A stretch of DNA of 64,000 bases, taken from the NCBI GenBank assembly GCA_947493265.1, contig CANLQL010000004.1, positions 186,001-250,000 on the forward strand. Reading direction: 5' to 3'. Source of the DNA: an uncultured Litoreibacter sp. Lineage in GTDB: Bacteria > Pseudomonadota > Alphaproteobacteria > Rhodobacterales > Rhodobacteraceae. The notes under the pieces are model-generated. The model did no database searches. It was not told the DNA's origin and saw only the letters and a program-made list of their open reading frames with translations. The position numbers and the translations under genes are program-made. Positions within the stretch are counted from its first letter, which is position 1. Every line of letters starts with the position of its first letter. Below, in pieces: positions 1 to 8,760 of the stretch.

Positions 1-1
1 T

Positions 2-565
2 GCGAATTTGCCGCAAGGCTGCGTGCTTGTGTTAGACGAGGCCTATATCGATTTAGCGCCCGAAGACGCCGCCCCAACCGTTTCAAAGATTAGTCCAAAC
101 GTCATCCGAATGCGGACGTTTTCAAAGGGGTACGGAATGGCAGGCGCGCGTGTCGGGTATGCAATCGGAACGGCCGAATTGATCACAGCATTCAACAAGA
201 TCCGAAACCACTTCGGGGTATCTCGCATCGCGCAAGCGGGCGCATTGGCAGCCCTTGCGGATCAGGCCTACCTTACTGATATCAAGTCAAAATTCACGAA
301 TTCTCGCGACCGAATTGCACAGATCGCACAGCAGAACGGTCTTGTGGCCCTGCCATCGGCCACGAATTTCGTCACGCTGGATTGCGGCCGGGACGGCGAT
401 TTTGCCCGGCGGGTTTTAGCGCATCTCATCTCGGAAGGTCTGTTCGTCCGGATGCCGTTTGTGGCCCCTCAGGATCGCGCCGTTCGGATCAGTTGTGGCA
501 CAGACGCGCAGATGGACCTGGTTGCAGAGAAACTTCCAATGGCCCTCAAAGCAGCGGCAAGCTAA
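2..565 (+). CDS. Pyridoxal-phosphate aminotransferase, HisC-like (C-terminal part, truncated by window start)
   Basis: Reads VLVLDEAYIDLAP...RTFSKGYGMAGARVGYAIG, the class I/II PLP-aminotransferase lysine motif; frame open to the left edge. Confidence 0.85.
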   Translation, partial: ANLPQGCVLVLDEAYIDLAPEDAAPTVSKISPNVIRMRTFSKGYGMAGARVGYAIGTAELITAFNKIRNHFGVSRIAQAGALAALADQAYLTDIKSKFTNSRDRIAQIAQQNGLVALPSATNFVTLDCGRDGDFARRVLAHLISEGLFVRMPFVAPQDRAVRISCGTDAQMDLVAEKLPMALKAAAS

Positions 566-630
566 CCAGTTTTTGACTTTTCCTTCAGGAATTTAGCGCT
601 AGGCTGCGATAAGCAACTATTGGACGACCG

Positions 631-807
631 ATGCCAGACCCGCATATGCGAGAGGTTGAAAACTATACAACGCCATTTCTGGCGATGATGTTTGTCATCT
701 TTTTCACCGCGTTATTTACGCTTTGGGCCATGTTTGGCTATGTCGCATCGCTGTTATCAGGGCTGGTGGTGCATCTGCTGATCGACCGGCTTCCGAAGCG
801 CGACTAG
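631..807 (+). CDS. Small membrane protein, 58 aa (MPDPHMREVENYTTPFLAMMFVIFFTALFTLWAMFGYVASLLSGLVVHLLIDRLPKRD)
   Basis: Own translation; below the ORF-track length cutoff; hydrophobic transmembrane core; ends at the CTAG shared with the opposite gene. Confidence 0.5.
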   Translation: MPDPHMREVENYTTPFLAMMFVIFFTALFTLWAMFGYVASLLSGLVVHLLIDRLPKRD

Positions 808-2006
808 CCGCGAACCGCACAAACCCGGGATGCAGCTTCCAAGGCACCGGACCCATGCGGTATCCCCAATGCCTTCATGCCAGCATCGATGCTACCAAGT
901 GTGCCCAGCAACATATGCGAGTTTAGGTGACCCATATGGCCGATCCGGAAATACCCGTCCGCATTGGGGTCGGTTTCATCTTCCATGCCAAGGCCAATGC
1001 CTAACGTTACCCCTGCGTTTTCTGTCAGCCAATTGCGTAACTGAGTGCCCGCAGGTGCACCGATCCGAACAGAGGTTACCGCATGACTGCGCGCTGCTGG
1101 ATCCGTGATATTCAACTCAAATGGGCCCTCCGTGGCCCAGGCATCAGCGGCCGCCCAAACCGCCCGCGCCAAAACCGCGTGGCGGTTGAAAACGGCAGGA
1201 AGCCCTTCTTCATGGACGATCATATTGAGTGCTTCACGTAGTCCGTAGACATGATGCGTCGGCGCGGTTCCGCACCAGTATTGGTAATAGCCTTGCGGAT
1301 TGGCACGTGGGCTCCAATTCCAATACCCGGAGACATAGTCGACCTGTGATTTCGCGGCCTCGGCCTTTTCGTTGAAGAAGACAAAGCACATGCCAGGCGG
1401 CGTCATCAGCCCTTTCTGGCTGCCTGTGACCATCACATCGACGCCCCAGGCGTCCATCTCGAACGCGTCACAAGCAAGGCAAGCGATGCAATCGCTCATC
1501 AACAAAGCGGGGTGAAGCGCGGCATCCATTGCCGCACGGATCGCAGCCGTATCGCTTTTTGCACTTGTCGAGGTGTCGACGAAAACGCTCAGCACCGCTT
1601 TGATCTTGTGATCTTTGTCGGCCTTTAAAGCCTCCTCAAGCTGGGCCGGGTCTACCGATGCACGCATCCCGAATTCGAGGATTTCGACCTCAATGCCCAT
1701 TTGCTGTGCCATCTCTGCCCAACCATGGGCAAATCTGCCCGTCGCCGGAACCAAAACCTTGTCGCCACGGTTCAAGGTGTTAGCCAAAGCCGCTTCCCAG
1801 GCCGCGTGCCCGTTTCCGACATACATCGCAACATTGCCGCTGGTTTGCGCAACCGCCTTCAGATCAGGAACGAGCGAGGCTGTAATGTCGATCAGCTCCC
1901 CGGTGTAGATGTTCGGGGCAGCACGATGCATCGCTTGAAGCACGCGATCCGGCATGATGGACGGGCCAGGAATTGCAAGCGTATGGCGACCGTTGGAAAG
2001 CGACAT
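804..2006 (-). CDS. Alanine--glyoxylate / serine--glyoxylate-type aminotransferase (class V)
   Basis: MSLSNGRHTLAIPGPSIMPDRVLQAMHR..., VTGSQKGLMTPPGM PLP-lysine region; start inferred at internal Met. Confidence 0.85.
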   Translation of the reverse strand: MSLSNGRHTLAIPGPSIMPDRVLQAMHRAAPNIYTGELIDITASLVPDLKAVAQTSGNVAMYVGNGHAAWEAALANTLNRGDKVLVPATGRFAHGWAEMAQQMGIEVEILEFGMRASVDPAQLEEALKADKDHKIKAVLSVFVDTSTSAKSDTAAIRAAMDAALHPALLMSDCIACLACDAFEMDAWGVDVMVTGSQKGLMTPPGMCFVFFNEKAEAAKSQVDYVSGYWNWSPRANPQGYYQYWCGTAPTHHVYGLREALNMIVHEEGLPAVFNRHAVLARAVWAAADAWATEGPFELNITDPAARSHAVTSVRIGAPAGTQLRNWLTENAGVTLGIGLGMEDETDPNADGYFRIGHMGHLNSHMLLGTLGSIDAGMKALGIPHGSGALEAASRVCAVRG

Positions 2007-2075
2007 GGGAACCTCAGGAATTGCTGTTCTGTCAGAGCTAGATCGCACGCGACCAGAGGTCAATCGGCGCATCTA

Positions 2076-2762
2076 TCAGCGTTTGTGATACGCACGGGCA
2101 AGTTTTTGTGGGTCTGCGCCCAACAGGTACCGGACAAGCGTCCATAAATTTCGCGCGCCGCGGTTTATCCAGCCGCTTTCGATATACCTTTGCGCCCCGG
2201 TCGTGACATAAGTCGGGAGCAGTAGAACCCTGCCCTTCAGCGCACGCGCGATCGCAACATCCTCCATCAGGGGAAGATCGGGATAACCGTTGATTTGATC
2301 ATAGAGCGTTCTGGAAATCAGCAATCCTTGATCGCCGTAGGGTAGGTCAAACACGCGGCTGCGAAAATTTGCCCAGGACCCAACCAAACGGGGCAATAGC
2401 CCATCAGCTTGAAATCTAAGCCGAAACACCGCCGCCTTGTGGGGCTGTTTCGCGATGTGAACCGATACTGCACCGACCCAATCGTCCGGCAGCTGTGTAT
2501 CTGCATGTAAAAAGAGCAACCAATCGGCTTTCGCAACTTCTGCCCCGCGTTGCAGCTGACCGCCTCTTCCTTTCGCGCCAGTGACAAGCTGTGCGCCGAC
2601 ATCGTCGGCCAAGGCAGGTGTGCCATCCGTACTGCCCCCGTCCGAGATCACCAAATCGCGGATCACTCCCGCAGATAGCCCCGGCAAAAGACTGTCCAAG
2701 CACCCCGGCAAAGAGCCCGCGGCATTCAGGGTTGGAATAATGATTGAAATTTGGCTGGCCAT
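2076..2762 (-). CDS. Family 2 glycosyltransferase (TIGR04283-like)
   Basis: ISIIIPTLNAAGSLPGCLDSL...VISDGGSTDGT...FLHADTQLP. Confidence 0.8.
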   Translation of the reverse strand: MASQISIIIPTLNAAGSLPGCLDSLLPGLSAGVIRDLVISDGGSTDGTPALADDVGAQLVTGAKGRGGQLQRGAEVAKADWLLFLHADTQLPDDWVGAVSVHIAKQPHKAAVFRLRFQADGLLPRLVGSWANFRSRVFDLPYGDQGLLISRTLYDQINGYPDLPLMEDVAIARALKGRVLLLPTYVTTGAQRYIESGWINRGARNLWTLVRYLLGADPQKLARAYHKR

Positions 2763-2858
2763 GGCATGGGGTCTGTTCAGCACACGCAGAGTGCCTATAT
2801 GATTTGAAGAAGACGGTTTTTCAGCGCCGTTGTACTGGACTTAGGACACAGACGCAAA

Positions 2859-3605
2859 ATGCCAGCAGAAACGATCCCCCTTCGGACAGTCTTGTCGATC
2901 ACCCGGCCCGATGCAGACAGCTTCCTGCAAGGCTTGGTCAGCAACGACATTTCGAAACTGGACAACGGTCTTGTCTATGCGGCGATGCTGTCGCCACAGG
3001 GTAAGTACCTGGCGGACTTCTTTTTGTTGCGTCAGGGCGACGCGATCCTGCTGGATGTTGCACAGGGCCTTAGTGACGGGCTGCTGAAACGTCTGAATAT
3101 GTATAAATTAAGGGCTGACGTGGCGATTTCGCTGCTCGATTTGCCGGTCAGCCGCGGGCTTGGTGACGTGCCGGACGGGGCATTCGCCGATCCACGTCAC
3201 CCAGCGCTGGGATGGCGCGCCTATGGTCTGGAGGCGACCGAAGGTAAAACGAATTGGGACGCTATTCGGGTAGAGCACTGCATCCCGGAAAGTCTGGTCG
3301 AGCTGATCCCGGATGATACTTACATTCTGGAAGCTGGGTTCGAGGCGCTGAACGGCGTTGATTTCAAGAAAGGGTGCTATGTCGGTCAGGAAGTAACCGC
3401 CCGGATGAAGCACAAAACAGAGCTGCGCAAAGGCTTTAGAACCGTCCATATCGACGGGGAAGTCCCGGTTGGAACAGAGATTGCCGCCAATGGAAAAACG
3501 ATTGGCAGCGTCTACACGCAGGCAAACGGTAAAGCGATTGCCTATCTGCGCTTTGATCGCATCGCACCGGGCATGACTGCCGGAACTGCCACGCTCAGCG
3601 CGTAG
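2859..3605 (+). CDS. ygfZ: YgfZ/GcvT-domain folate-binding protein
   Basis: LQGLVSNDI..., FKKGCYVGQEVTARMKHKTELRKG is the YgfZ signature (K-G-C-Y-x-G-Q-E). Confidence 0.88.
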   Translation: MPAETIPLRTVLSITRPDADSFLQGLVSNDISKLDNGLVYAAMLSPQGKYLADFFLLRQGDAILLDVAQGLSDGLLKRLNMYKLRADVAISLLDLPVSRGLGDVPDGAFADPRHPALGWRAYGLEATEGKTNWDAIRVEHCIPESLVELIPDDTYILEAGFEALNGVDFKKGCYVGQEVTARMKHKTELRKGFRTVHIDGEVPVGTEIAANGKTIGSVYTQANGKAIAYLRFDRIAPGMTAGTATLSA

Positions 3606-3611
3606 GCCAGC

Positions 3612-4403
3612 TTAGTCCCGCGCGCGGATCGTTTTGGAAAACGCCTCAAAAATCTCAGGATTGGCAGCGATCAGATGTCCTGTCTCCAGGATATCCTGGC
3701 CTTCGCGCAGCGGTTCGACGAAACCGCCCGCCTCTTTGACCAACAAGATACCAGCTGCGATGTCCCACGCCTGCACACCGCGTTCCCAATACCCATCGTA
3801 GCGCCCAGCAGCGACATAGGCCAAATCAAGGGCCGCAGCCCCCCAACGCCGAACACCCGCACATTGCGGAAGCAGCGCCGCAAAATCTTTCAGGACAGCA
3901 GGGAGGTATTTGTTGCCACCAAAGGGCACGCCGGTTGCATAGACGGTCTCTATCATCTTGTGACGTCCTGACACCCGCAAGCGCGCATCATTCATCCAAG
4001 CGCCCTGCCCTTTTTCGGCAAAGAACATTTCGTCCTTGGACGGATCATAAACCACGGCGGAAACGATCTCTCCCTTATGTTCCAGCGCGATGGATACGGC
4101 CCAATGGGGCATGCCGTGTAGAAAGTTTGTCGTGCCATCCAGCGGGTCCACGATCCACCGGCGGGTCGGGTCTTCGCCTTCGATGGCGTCGCTTTCCTCG
4201 GCCAGCCAACCGTAGGTCTTGCGCGCGCCCATCAACTCTTCCTTAAGAATTTCTTCGGCGGCGATATCGGCCTTGGAGACAAAATCGCCTGCACCCTTCA
4301 TCGACACCTGAAGGTTCTCAACTTCCCGGAAGTCCTTCGCAAGGCTGCGGCCAGCCAGACGGGCGGCTTTCATCATAAGGTTAAGATTGGCACTGCCTTG
4401 CAT
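3612..4403 (-). CDS. suhB: Inositol monophosphatase family protein
   Basis: WIVDPLDGTTNFLHGMPHWAVSIAL and WDIAAGILLVKEAGG motifs; start inferred at MQGSANLNLMMKAAR. Confidence 0.88.
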   Translation of the reverse strand: MQGSANLNLMMKAARLAGRSLAKDFREVENLQVSMKGAGDFVSKADIAAEEILKEELMGARKTYGWLAEESDAIEGEDPTRRWIVDPLDGTTNFLHGMPHWAVSIALEHKGEIVSAVVYDPSKDEMFFAEKGQGAWMNDARLRVSGRHKMIETVYATGVPFGGNKYLPAVLKDFAALLPQCAGVRRWGAAALDLAYVAAGRYDGYWERGVQAWDIAAGILLVKEAGGFVEPLREGQDILETGHLIAANPEIFEAFSKTIRARD

Positions 4404-4514
4404 AACAGGTCGCTCCGATTTGAGGGGTCCGGTCGCGCGTATAGCGAGGCTGCGCTCCAAGGGAAAGGGCGAAGACGCATTGCGCCCGCTGGGCACCCCC
4501 TCTAGCGTGCAGAA

Positions 4515-5423
4515 ATGCAAGCAGACAGACCCATAATCGGCATCCTTTTGATGATCGGCTTTTGCGCCTTGGCCCCTCTGGGCGATTCGCTGGCGAAATT
4601 GCTGGGCCAGACAATTCCTGTCCTGCAGCTGGTTTTCGTACGTTTTGCCGTACAGACGGTGATCCTGCTTCCGCTGGTCTGGTATCTTGGCCGCAGCATT
4701 CAGCTAAGCCCCCGGGTTCTGCGACTGACATTCGTGCGCACGGTTTTGCATATTATCGGCATTGGCGCGATGTTCACCTCACTGAAATTCCTGCCGCTGG
4801 CCGATGCAATTGCCATCGCCTTCGTAATGCCGTTCATCATGCTGCTGCTTGGCAAGTTCGTGCTGGGGGAAGAAGTTGGAGGCCGTCGCCTGGGGGCCTG
4901 CTGTGTGGGCTTCATCGGAACGCTTTTTGTCATCCAGCCAAGTTTTGCCGCCGTAGGAGCACCCGCGTTACTACCGCTTGTTGTGGCTGTGGTCTTTGCA
5001 CTTTTCATGCTGGTCACGCGCCAGATCGCCAAGGAAGCTGACCCGATCGCGCTGCAGGCCGTATCAGGCTTGATGGCAACCCCGCTATTGGCGTTGGTCT
5101 ACCTGATCCCGGTGCAAGCCCAGTCCGACATCTTGCGATTTGTCATACCTGATACGACCGAAGCACTGCTTTTGCTGACAATCGGCGTCGTGGGCACCAT
5201 CGCGCATCTGCTGATGACCTGGTCTTTGCGCTATGCACCATCAGCGACCGTCGCACCCGTGCAATACCTCGAGATTCCGTTCGCCACGATCATGGGATAC
5301 TTGATCTTTCGGGACTGGCCGAACGGGCTCGCGATGGTTGGTATCGCCATCACGATGGCGGCAGGGCTTTACATCCTGAACCGCGAACGGCAATTGGCAA
5401 AAGTCAGCCCCGCTGCAGCTTGA
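4515..5423 (+). CDS. DMT-superfamily (EamA) transporter
   Basis: About ten hydrophobic helices in two repeats. Confidence 0.82.
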   Translation: MQADRPIIGILLMIGFCALAPLGDSLAKLLGQTIPVLQLVFVRFAVQTVILLPLVWYLGRSIQLSPRVLRLTFVRTVLHIIGIGAMFTSLKFLPLADAIAIAFVMPFIMLLLGKFVLGEEVGGRRLGACCVGFIGTLFVIQPSFAAVGAPALLPLVVAVVFALFMLVTRQIAKEADPIALQAVSGLMATPLLALVYLIPVQAQSDILRFVIPDTTEALLLLTIGVVGTIAHLLMTWSLRYAPSATVAPVQYLEIPFATIMGYLIFRDWPNGLAMVGIAITMAAGLYILNRERQLAKVSPAAA

Positions 5424-6309
5424 CCGGTTCTGATCGCGCCAAGCGAATGACATTGGACATGAACGGTTTGGATGTATCTTCCACCCGTGTCGCCGCAAAC
5501 AGCCGCTTGGTGCGGCCGTCTTTCGTCAATGGTCGAGTGACATAGTCCGAATTATACCGCACCTCGCGCACAACCCAATCCGGCAAAACAGCGACACCAC
5601 GGTTGGAGGCCACAAGCAGAAGTATCACCGCCGTCAATTCCACCTGCCGCATTGCGCGTGGCTCAACCCCGGCTGGGATCAAAAGCTCGGTGAACACATC
5701 CAAACGGGTTCGGTCAACGGGATAGGTGATCAGCAATTGGTCGCGAAGATCTTCCGCGTCGATATAGTCTTTTTTTGCCAGAGGGTTCTGAGAAGATGCA
5801 ACAAAAACAGGCTCATAGTCAAAAAGCGGGGTGAAATCGACACCGGGCAGATCTTCGGGATCAGAGGAGACCACCAAATCGACCTCTTCCCGCAACAAGG
5901 CTGGCAACCCATCGAAGCTCAGGCCTGGGCGGATATCAACGTCGATATCAGGCCAAGCCTTGCGAAATCCTTCCAAGACAGGAAACAGCCACTCAAAACA
6001 GGCGTGGCATTCAATCGCGATGTGCAAACGTCCGGTTTTGCCGGACTTCAGCGACAGAAAATCTTCCTGCAGCGCCTCAACCTCTGGCAAAACCTTCTCG
6101 GCCAGTTTCAACAGCTTCATGCCAGCAGGCGACAGCTTCATCGGTTTGGAGCGGCGAATGAACAATTCCACGCCTGCCTGATCCTCAAGACCTTTGATCT
6201 GATGGCTCAGCGCAGACTGCGTGATGTTCAATTGATCGGCCGCTTTCGCAAGGCCACCCGCTTCATGGATTGCCTTGACCGTCCGAAGGTGGCGAAACTC
6301 TAAATGCAT
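5404..6309 (-). CDS. metR: LysR-family regulator, MetR-like
   Basis: LysR HTH (LNITQSALSHQIKGLEDQAG), MetR-like effector domain (IAIECHACFEWLFPVLEGFRKAWPDIDVDI); divergent from metF. Confidence 0.85.
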   Translation of the reverse strand: MHLEFRHLRTVKAIHEAGGLAKAADQLNITQSALSHQIKGLEDQAGVELFIRRSKPMKLSPAGMKLLKLAEKVLPEVEALQEDFLSLKSGKTGRLHIAIECHACFEWLFPVLEGFRKAWPDIDVDIRPGLSFDGLPALLREEVDLVVSSDPEDLPGVDFTPLFDYEPVFVASSQNPLAKKDYIDAEDLRDQLLITYPVDRTRLDVFTELLIPAGVEPRAMRQVELTAVILLLVASNRGVAVLPDWVVREVRYNSDYVTRPLTKDGRTKRLFAATRVEDTSKPFMSNVIRLARSEPVKLQRG

Positions 6310-6337
6310 AGCGCGCTCATAATAATCTTGAATGTTA

Positions 6338-6350
6338 TGAATTTGTTTCA
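6338..6350. promoter_or_regulatory. Candidate MetR box TGAATTTGTTTCA (TGAA-N5-TTCA)
   Basis: Exact match to the enterobacterial MetR consensus TGAANNNNNTTCA, between metR and metF; extra TGAA half-site at 6329-6332. Confidence 0.65.
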
Positions 6351-6397
6351 CAACCACGCCTATGAGACAAGGGATCAAATCTTATCGGAGCCCCGTG

Positions 6398-7264
6398 ATG
6401 TCCGCCCCAAACGTCTCATTTGAATTCTTCCCACCGCAATCCTTGCAGGCCAGTTTCAAGCTGTGGGAAACCGCGCAAACTTTGGCCCCGTTGGACCCGA
6501 ATTTCGTGTCCGTCACTTATGGCGCAGGTGGCACCACCCGCAAATTGACCCATGAGGCGGTGACAGCATTGCAGGCCAATATGGGCTTGAAGGTCGCGGC
6601 GCATCTAACCTGTGTGGACGCGACCCGCGAAGAAACCCTCGCGATTGCCGACACATACGCAAATTCTGGTGTGAAAGATATCGTCGCGTTGCGCGGGGAT
6701 GCCCCCAAAGGCGCTGACAGGTTCGAAGTTCATCCGGATGGCTTTGCGTCCTCCGTGGACCTGATCACTGCGTTGAAAGATCGCCACGATTTCACAATCC
6801 GCGTCGGGGCCTATCCTGACACACATCCCGAAGCGCGAGATCAGAAAGCGGATATCGAATTTCTCAAGCGCAAGTTTGACGCTGGCGCTGACGCGGCGAT
6901 TACGCAGTTTTTCTTTGAAGCTGATACGTTTTTCAGGTTCCGGGACGCCTGTGCGGCAGCGGGGATCGAAAACCAAATTATACCGGGTGTTTTCCCAATC
7001 GAAAACTGGACCAAGGCCCGAAATTTTGCCGCCCGGTGCGGCGCAAACGTACCCGCGTGGCTTGATGATACGTTCGCAACGGCGATCCGCGATGACCGTC
7101 ATGACCTGTTGGCGACAGCATTGGCGACTGAATTGTGTGACACGTTGATCCAAGGTGGCGTGGAGGACTTGCATTTCTACACGCTTAACAAACCTGACAT
7201 GACCCGCGACATCTGCGCAGCCCTCGGGATCACGCCAAAAATGGAGCTTGCGCAAGTCGCCTGA
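6398..7264 (+). CDS. metF: Methylenetetrahydrofolate reductase
   Basis: FEFFPPQS..., VSVTYGAGG, HLTCVDATREE, ALRGD, ITQFFFEADTF motifs. Confidence 0.95.
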   Translation: MSAPNVSFEFFPPQSLQASFKLWETAQTLAPLDPNFVSVTYGAGGTTRKLTHEAVTALQANMGLKVAAHLTCVDATREETLAIADTYANSGVKDIVALRGDAPKGADRFEVHPDGFASSVDLITALKDRHDFTIRVGAYPDTHPEARDQKADIEFLKRKFDAGADAAITQFFFEADTFFRFRDACAAAGIENQIIPGVFPIENWTKARNFAARCGANVPAWLDDTFATAIRDDRHDLLATALATELCDTLIQGGVEDLHFYTLNKPDMTRDICAALGITPKMELAQVA

Positions 7265-7317
7265 CTTGATCTCCCCTGCTCGGCCTCGTAACTCTTGCCC
7301 CAAACCAGGAGTGACCG

Positions 7318-7806
7318 ATGGCCGAGCCTTTTTTTGCCAAAACCGCTGATGATATTCTGACGCTGCCCGAAATTCTGGAGATGTCAGGGCTGGAATTTAT
7401 GCAGAAGATTCTGGAAGGGGAGATCCCGGCTCCACCAATATCAAGGACGCTAAACTTTAGGCTGGTCGAAGTCGCTGAAGGTCGTACGGTCTTTCAAGGC
7501 TCACCGCGATTTGAAGCCTTCAATCCGATCGGGACGGCGCATGGTGGATGGTACGGCACGATCCTAGATAGCGCGATGGCCTGCGCAGTCATGACGACGG
7601 TGCCAAAAGGGTCCGCTTACACGACGCTTGAGTACAAAGTGAACATTACCAGACCGATCCCGGAAGGGATGGAGGTCCGCGTAACAGGCGAGGTCGATCA
7701 TGCCGGAAGGTCAACCGGTGTTGCAAGCGGATGGATTCACGGGGTCGAGGATGGTAAACTTTATGCAACAGGATCAACAACTTGCTTGATCATGAAGCTT
7801 GCCTAG
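7318..7806 (+). CDS. PaaI-family hotdog thioesterase
   Basis: GTAHGGWYGTILDSAMACAV and EYKVNITRPIPEG hotdog-fold motifs. Confidence 0.8.
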   Translation: MAEPFFAKTADDILTLPEILEMSGLEFMQKILEGEIPAPPISRTLNFRLVEVAEGRTVFQGSPRFEAFNPIGTAHGGWYGTILDSAMACAVMTTVPKGSAYTTLEYKVNITRPIPEGMEVRVTGEVDHAGRSTGVASGWIHGVEDGKLYATGSTTCLIMKLA

Positions 7807-7875
7807 ATCACGGAGGCATCAAAAGCGCGTGACAGGTTCCCAACAACGCCTGCGCATCTGCGCACCTTATTCCCC

Positions 7876-7904
7876 CTGACATTTCCGGCCGGATTGTCTA
7901 TATA
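7876..7904 (+). promoter_or_regulatory. Sigma70-type promoter: -35 CTGACA, 17-nt spacer, -10 TATATA
   Basis: CTGACA (7876-7881), TTTCCGGCCGGATTGTC, TATATA (7899-7904), in a gap between convergent genes. Confidence 0.6.
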
Positions 7905-7910
7905 GGTCAT

Positions 7911-7977
7911 GTACTCCACTGCACGGCAGGGAGGCATGCAGGGCCGTTACGGGTCCACCCTTAGCGGCCCTGTTTTG
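7911..7977 (+). ncRNA. Candidate orphan small RNA (about 66 nt) ending in a hairpin plus U-tract
   Basis: Promoter directly upstream; CAGGGCCGTTACGGG-TCCA-CCCTTAGCGGCCCTG pairs over 15 positions (one C/T mismatch, one G.U), followed by TTTTG. Confidence 0.55.
7939..7976 (+). terminator. Rho-independent terminator-like hairpin
   Basis: Near-perfect stem 7939-7953/7958-7972, then TTTT. Confidence 0.6.
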
Positions 7978-7981
7978 TCTG

Positions 7982-8009
7982 GCGGGCGTTTCATTTTTGA
8001 AATGCCCGC
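7982..8009. repeat. 12-bp stem hairpin GCGGGCGTTTCA-TTTT-TGAAATGCCCGC
   Basis: Inverted repeat with one G.T wobble just downstream of the rraA-like gene stop; no clear U-tract on either strand. Confidence 0.6.
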
Positions 8010-8015
8010 TACAAA

Positions 8016-8717
8016 CTACTCCTCAATGAAATCCACCTGATCGCTGTCCAGAAGCTCCGCGATGCTGTCTGGAAGACCCAGACCGTTTGCGACCTCCGCA
8101 TCCAGATCGCCTTCGAGTTTTTTAACGGCGTCCAGCTTTTCAATGACGTGGTCGATTTTTTCAAATGGAACGACGACCACACCGTCTGTATCTGCCACAA
8201 TCATGTCACCTGTCGCGACTGTTTGACCGCCGATCTGCACGCGCAAGCCGACGCTGCCAGGACCGTTCGAAAATGGCGAGGCGGGGGTCAGACCCGTGCA
8301 CCAGACCGGAAGTCCAACATCGACGATACCGGCGTAGTCGCGCACGGGACCATCGGTCACGAACCCTGATGCGCCTTGGTTTTTCGTCATGCCTGTGACG
8401 CGGTCACCTGCGGCTGCACATCCTTGGAAACCGGCAAAAGACGCAATCACGATATCACCTGGCTGGATGTATTTCAGCGCTGCCAACGTACCAAGAATAT
8501 CGCCCGCGCTGTTACCAGCGGTTAGCGCCGGACCGGCGGCAACACACGGAATGTCGCGTCCTTCGCCCACAGGTTTGATATTGGCCGCGAGCGCGCCACC
8601 CCCCATCAACGCGTCAACGACAAATCCTGTCGGGATCCCCTGAAACGCATCGATCTGCGCTTTCGTCGGGCGTCGCATGGATTTGTTAATGGTCAGTAGT
8701 TTTGGCTCTTCGATCAT
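8016..8717 (-). CDS. RraA-family protein (4-hydroxy-4-methyl-2-oxoglutarate aldolase-like)
   Basis: GTLAALKYIQPGDIVIASFAGFQGCAAAGDRVTGMTKNQGASGFVTDGPVRDYAGI is the RraA-like core. Confidence 0.82.
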   Translation of the reverse strand: MIEEPKLLTINKSMRRPTKAQIDAFQGIPTGFVVDALMGGGALAANIKPVGEGRDIPCVAAGPALTAGNSAGDILGTLAALKYIQPGDIVIASFAGFQGCAAAGDRVTGMTKNQGASGFVTDGPVRDYAGIVDVGLPVWCTGLTPASPFSNGPGSVGLRVQIGGQTVATGDMIVADTDGVVVVPFEKIDHVIEKLDAVKKLEGDLDAEVANGLGLPDSIAELLDSDQVDFIEE

Positions 8718-8760
8718 CGAAACCTCCCAATTTCTGAAAACCCGGTCCGTAAGTCTGGCA

